Positions 61,401 to 64,000 of a DNA stretch of 64,000 bases are shown piece after piece; positions within the stretch are counted from its first letter, which is position 1, and each line of letters opens with the position of its first letter. The notes below the pieces were generated by a model. The model had not been told where the DNA came from. It was given only the letters and a program-made list of their open reading frames with translations, and did not search any database. The stretch lies in contig DIYJ01000015.1 of NCBI GenBank assembly GCA_002428995.1, forward strand, positions 62,001 to 126,000, in the 5' to 3' direction. The position numbers were made by a program, and so were the translations under genes. This DNA comes from Flavobacteriales bacterium UBA6057 (GTDB lineage: Bacteria > Bacteroidota > Bacteroidia > Flavobacteriales_G > Salibacteraceae).

Positions 61401-62315
61401 ATGAAAAGTCTGCTCTTTTTCAGCTTTATGCTCCTGGGCATCAGCGCTGTAGCTCAGGACTACGGTCCTACCAATGATTCGCTCTACCTCGGCTTTCATC
61501 GTGACAGTATAGCCCTGCTGGATCGCCCTACCATGATCATTGTGCCCTTTCATCCTGATCGATACATGTCAGAGATTGATCGAGACATCGCCAAGGGCAC
61601 GCATTACAATTACAATCACACCAGGGGCTTTTTCCGAAAAGGCCTGGACAATGCTTTGCTGATCGGGGCGAAGGAGTGGAACGAATACGTAAGCATGCAC
61701 GCAGACATCGCGGATGTGAATTACGACCTTGATTTCATGTACAAAACCATGGCTCCAACTGTGGTTCCCTATGTGGCGCCTGTGATCAATGAAGATCGAA
61801 GCTTCAAAACCCGCCTCGCGAATAAGTGGTTGGAACTACAGGGATTGGTGGACAAGGGACCAGATCCTGGAACGAGGATTGAGCGAGGTCAGATCATCAG
61901 TGTGCCAGACGAGCGTGAGTTCATTACCAAGGCAAAGACCTACAACCCGATCCTTTTTGACTCTATCAATGCGAAGTACGGGGCTAACTATTACCTGTTC
62001 ATCAATGAGCTGAATATTCTCAATGCCGTGAACGACCAGCGCCAGTTTGAGGCAGACGATTACAAACGAGTGATCAAAGTGCACTACACCGTTTTTGACA
62101 GCACAGGTGCTGAACTCTTTTCCCTGATCAAGAAGCGGTACTTCTCTTCGCGCGAAAACGATTTGAGGGCGATCATCACCGATCATTTCCTGCCAGTGGG
62201 CATGGAGGTGATCTATTCCATGGATAGTTATCGCTTCCTCCAGGCAGGACTTGTTCCAGTGCCTGTTGAGGAAGAGGATAAGGCCAGTCTTTGGCCTCTC
62301 TCTAAACGGAAATAA
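61401..62315 (+). CDS. Exported protein of unknown function
   Basis: 304 residues. Signal peptide (about 1-19, MKSLLFFSFMLLGISAVAQ), then a soluble domain with the conserved-looking segments DRPTMIIVPFHPDRYMSEIDRDIAK, KGTHYNYNHTRGFFRKGLDNAL and YYLFINELNILNAVN. There is no lipobox, T9SS domain or transmembrane helix, so it is probably periplasmic. It resembles uncharacterised Bacteroidota proteins. The gene stands alone between hmgA and a convergent lipoprotein gene. Confidence 0.75.
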   Translation: MKSLLFFSFMLLGISAVAQDYGPTNDSLYLGFHRDSIALLDRPTMIIVPFHPDRYMSEIDRDIAKGTHYNYNHTRGFFRKGLDNALLIGAKEWNEYVSMHADIADVNYDLDFMYKTMAPTVVPYVAPVINEDRSFKTRLANKWLELQGLVDKGPDPGTRIERGQIISVPDEREFITKAKTYNPILFDSINAKYGANYYLFINELNILNAVNDQRQFEADDYKRVIKVHYTVFDSTGAELFSLIKKRYFSSRENDLRAIITDHFLPVGMEVIYSMDSYRFLQAGLVPVPVEEEDKASLWPLSKRK

Positions 62316-62317
62316 AA

Positions 62318-62349
62318 AACGGAGTTCCCTCTCACGAGAAAACTCCGTT
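62318..62349 (-). terminator. Rho-independent terminator for the lipoprotein gene
   Basis: AACGGAGTT (62318-62326) pairs with AACTCCGTT (62341-62349). On the minus strand the hairpin is followed by a run of T, directly downstream of the lipoprotein stop at 62371. On the plus strand it lies just after the exported-protein gene and may stop both transcripts. Confidence 0.82.
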
Positions 62350-62370
62350 CAACTTGGAAACAAGGAGTTT

Positions 62371-62796
62371 TTAGTTGTCCACCTGCGGAGTGCAGATGTC
62401 AAGCAAGCTCACACGGTGGATCAGTTGACCACTGTCGTAAAGGTCTTGCTCAAAGGATGTGAGGGCCATGCATTGAATTACGTCTGACGGCTCGTAGGCT
62501 TCGTAGTTGAAGTTCACGATCTCACCTGGCTCGAAAGCTACTGGGCTGCCGGGCTCTCTGATTTCGAATACTTCGAAGTATTCACCCTGATTCGACATAA
62601 ACCAAATTCCGCCACACATGCCTGGGTCAAGGAAGGTGAACTCCTGGCATTCGAGGCTCGGTTGATCAGGTGTTACGACCCCGGAACGGGTAGTCATTAA
62701 AGGCTCTGGCTCTTCAAGATTTTGGAATCTGTTGCACGAAGTGATGGAAAGAAGCGCGAGGGCTAAACCGAAGAAAATTGAAACTTGCTTTTTCAT
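62371..62796 (-). CDS. Small lipoprotein, unknown function
   Basis: 141 residues from the ATG at 62796 (MKKQVSIFFGLALALLSITS), with lipobox Cys at about 21 (SITSCNR). The rest is a compact domain with three more cysteines (LECQEF, DPGMCGG and VIQCMAL segments) that could form a disulfide, and a final Cys near the end (LDICTP). A longer frame from 63003 puts a non-signal stretch before the lipobox and is rejected. Function is unknown. A clear terminator follows. Confidence 0.78.
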   Translation of the reverse strand: MKKQVSIFFGLALALLSITSCNRFQNLEEPEPLMTTRSGVVTPDQPSLECQEFTFLDPGMCGGIWFMSNQGEYFEVFEIREPGSPVAFEPGEIVNFNYEAYEPSDVIQCMALTSFEQDLYDSGQLIHRVSLLDICTPQVDN

Positions 62797-63016
62797 GATT
62801 TTGATTTTTGTTCTGAGTAGAGGATGCATTTGGGAGGGCGTTTTTTGATCCGAAATCGAGATATTTCGAGGGCTGCGTGGGGTTATCAATCCATCGGTGT
62901 GTTTTTTTGGACAGGCTGTACTTTCTCCGTGCAAGAATTTGCCTTGAGGGCAAGCTTCTCTCAGGGCTTTCAGCTTGATCGATTCTTCTTTCTTTTGCAG
63001 CAATTAGCCAAGGATC

Positions 63017-63979
63017 ATGATCGAACTACATCAACATCTAGCGGACGCAGATCCGGGATTGCAAAAGATTTTTCAAGCCATTCAGCAAGCTTCATTGAGA
63101 GTAGCTCAGGAAACCGGCCGCGCAGGTCTGGGAGCTGATATCTATGGAGCAAAGGGAAGCGAGAATATTCAAGGAGAGGAGCAGCAAAAACTGGATGTTT
63201 ATGCGGATAACCTCTTTACCGATGCGTTTCGCAAATCGGGAGTGATCGCAGGAATGGCAAGCGAAGAAGTGGACAATGCACTTCAGTTTGATGAAAGCCT
63301 GGACGGCCGCTATGTGATCATGATCGATCCATTGGATGGTTCTTCAAACATTGATGTAAATGTGGCGATCGGAACCATTTTCGCCATTTACGAGCGCGTT
63401 TCTCCTGTGGGTCAGCCTTTGACGCCTGAAGACTTTCTGCAAGCCGGTTCAAAGCAGGTTGCTTCCGGTTATGTGAGCTACAGTGTGTCCACCCAATTGG
63501 TGTTCAGCGTGGGTGCGGGAGTTCACATCTTCACCTTGGATCCTTCTTCTCAAGAGTACATGCTCATCCAGGAGAATGTCACCATCCCCGAGGACGGAAA
63601 GGTTTATTCCATCAACGAGGTGAACTTCGATGATTTCAACGCACCGTTGCAGCGCTTTGTGCAATACTGCCGTGATAAGCGTAATGAAAAAGGAAAGCGC
63701 AAGTACACGGGCAGATACATTGGGTCGTTGGTAGCGGATTTTCACCGAAACCTGCTCAAGGGAGGAATCTATGTGTATCCCGCCACGGTTGAGGCTCCCA
63801 ATGGGAAACTGCGCTTGCTTTACGAAGGAAATCCAATGGCTTTTCTGATTACTCAGGCAGGAGGAAAAGCGACCGATGGCGTTCAGAACATCCTTGACAT
63901 TGTGCCTACGGAGCTGCACCAGCGCTGTCCGCTCTACATTGGTAGCCCTGTGATGATGGATGAGGTGATGAAACCTTAA
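63017..63979 (+). CDS. fbp: Fructose-1,6-bisphosphatase class I
   Basis: 320 residues. It dephosphorylates fructose 1,6-bisphosphate in gluconeogenesis. The metal-binding motifs are ASEEVDNAL (about 77-85), IDPLDGSSNIDVNVAIGTIF (DPLDGSSN site, about 108-127), and the substrate-binding GRYIGSLVADFHRN and the later EAPNGKLRLLYEGNPMAF segment. All key acidic residues appear intact. It is cytoplasmic. The gene ends 21 bases before the window edge. It is divergent from the lipoprotein gene. Confidence 0.96.
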   Translation: MIELHQHLADADPGLQKIFQAIQQASLRVAQETGRAGLGADIYGAKGSENIQGEEQQKLDVYADNLFTDAFRKSGVIAGMASEEVDNALQFDESLDGRYVIMIDPLDGSSNIDVNVAIGTIFAIYERVSPVGQPLTPEDFLQAGSKQVASGYVSYSVSTQLVFSVGAGVHIFTLDPSSQEYMLIQENVTIPEDGKVYSINEVNFDDFNAPLQRFVQYCRDKRNEKGKRKYTGRYIGSLVADFHRNLLKGGIYVYPATVEAPNGKLRLLYEGNPMAFLITQAGGKATDGVQNILDIVPTELHQRCPLYIGSPVMMDEVMKP

Positions 63980-64000
63980 AGAATCTCATAGTTGCAATTC

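Overview
The window reads as a chromosomal segment of a free-living, aerobic or microaerophilic member of the Bacteroidota, probably Flavobacteriia-like. The evidence is: several proteins ending in type IX secretion (T9SS) sorting domains, a SusC/SusD pair and another TonB-dependent receptor, a fused CcoNO cbb3 oxidase, a short primary sigma factor of about 286 residues, an ECF sigma/anti-sigma pair, and promoters of the Bacteroidota form (TTTG or TTG near -33, TAnnTTTG near -7). Base composition and codon use look even throughout. I saw no prophage, insertion sequence, CRISPR array, rRNA or tRNA gene.

Layout. 1-7000: the start of a secreted protein, a PAS histidine kinase with a REC-Crp/Fnr response regulator, a TerB-like protein, hemN, and a T9SS protein with an endosialidase-type chaperone domain. 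7250-14370: a DUF6364/PIN toxin-antitoxin pair, then the leftward cbb3 oxidase operon ccoS-ccoNO-ccoQ-ccoP-ccoG-ccoH-(TauE/DsbD-like). 14500-20810: small lipoproteins, S4 and YwbE proteins, an FMN reductase, a T9SS cyclophilin, and a BlaI repressor with an M56-M23-amidase fusion, then a methyltransferase. 20880-22300: a candidate structured RNA and a Fic protein with phased upstream half-sites. 22300-31000: ferric-iron-type ABC transporter, DAHP synthase/chorismate mutase, LysM protein, recJ, and an ECF sigma factor with a membrane partner that carries a beta-barrel domain. 31100-38200: NifU-like, Mrp, thioesterase, HemJ, MarR, primary sigma factor, HU/SPOR protein, kdsB, dprA. 38200-52200: TonB receptor with T9SS esterase, a lipase-like hydrolase, hemB, lgt, and a SusC-SusD-Na+ symporter operon. 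52200-64000: DUF2064 transferase, variant metallophosphoesterase, two unknown proteins, aspS, ClC channel, tyrosine catabolism (hppD, hmgA), two exported proteins and fbp.

How the genes work together. Heme synthesis (hemN, hemJ, hemB) and the high-affinity cbb3 oxidase with its assembly factors form a respiration theme, and a Crp/Fnr-type response regulator close by could tie them to oxygen or redox state. The iron ABC transporter, Mrp and NifU-like proteins fit iron and Fe-S supply. TonB receptors, SusD and a Na+ symporter handle nutrient uptake. Tyrosine is degraded through homogentisate.

The observations I rate highest are: a branched RNA-like structure with its own promoter in the gap between the methyltransferase and fic genes; a BlaI-controlled fusion of an M56 sensor protease to two cell-wall hydrolases; an anti-sigma-like protein with a C-terminal outer-membrane-barrel-like domain; and strong stem-loops between cistrons in the cco and homogentisate operons.
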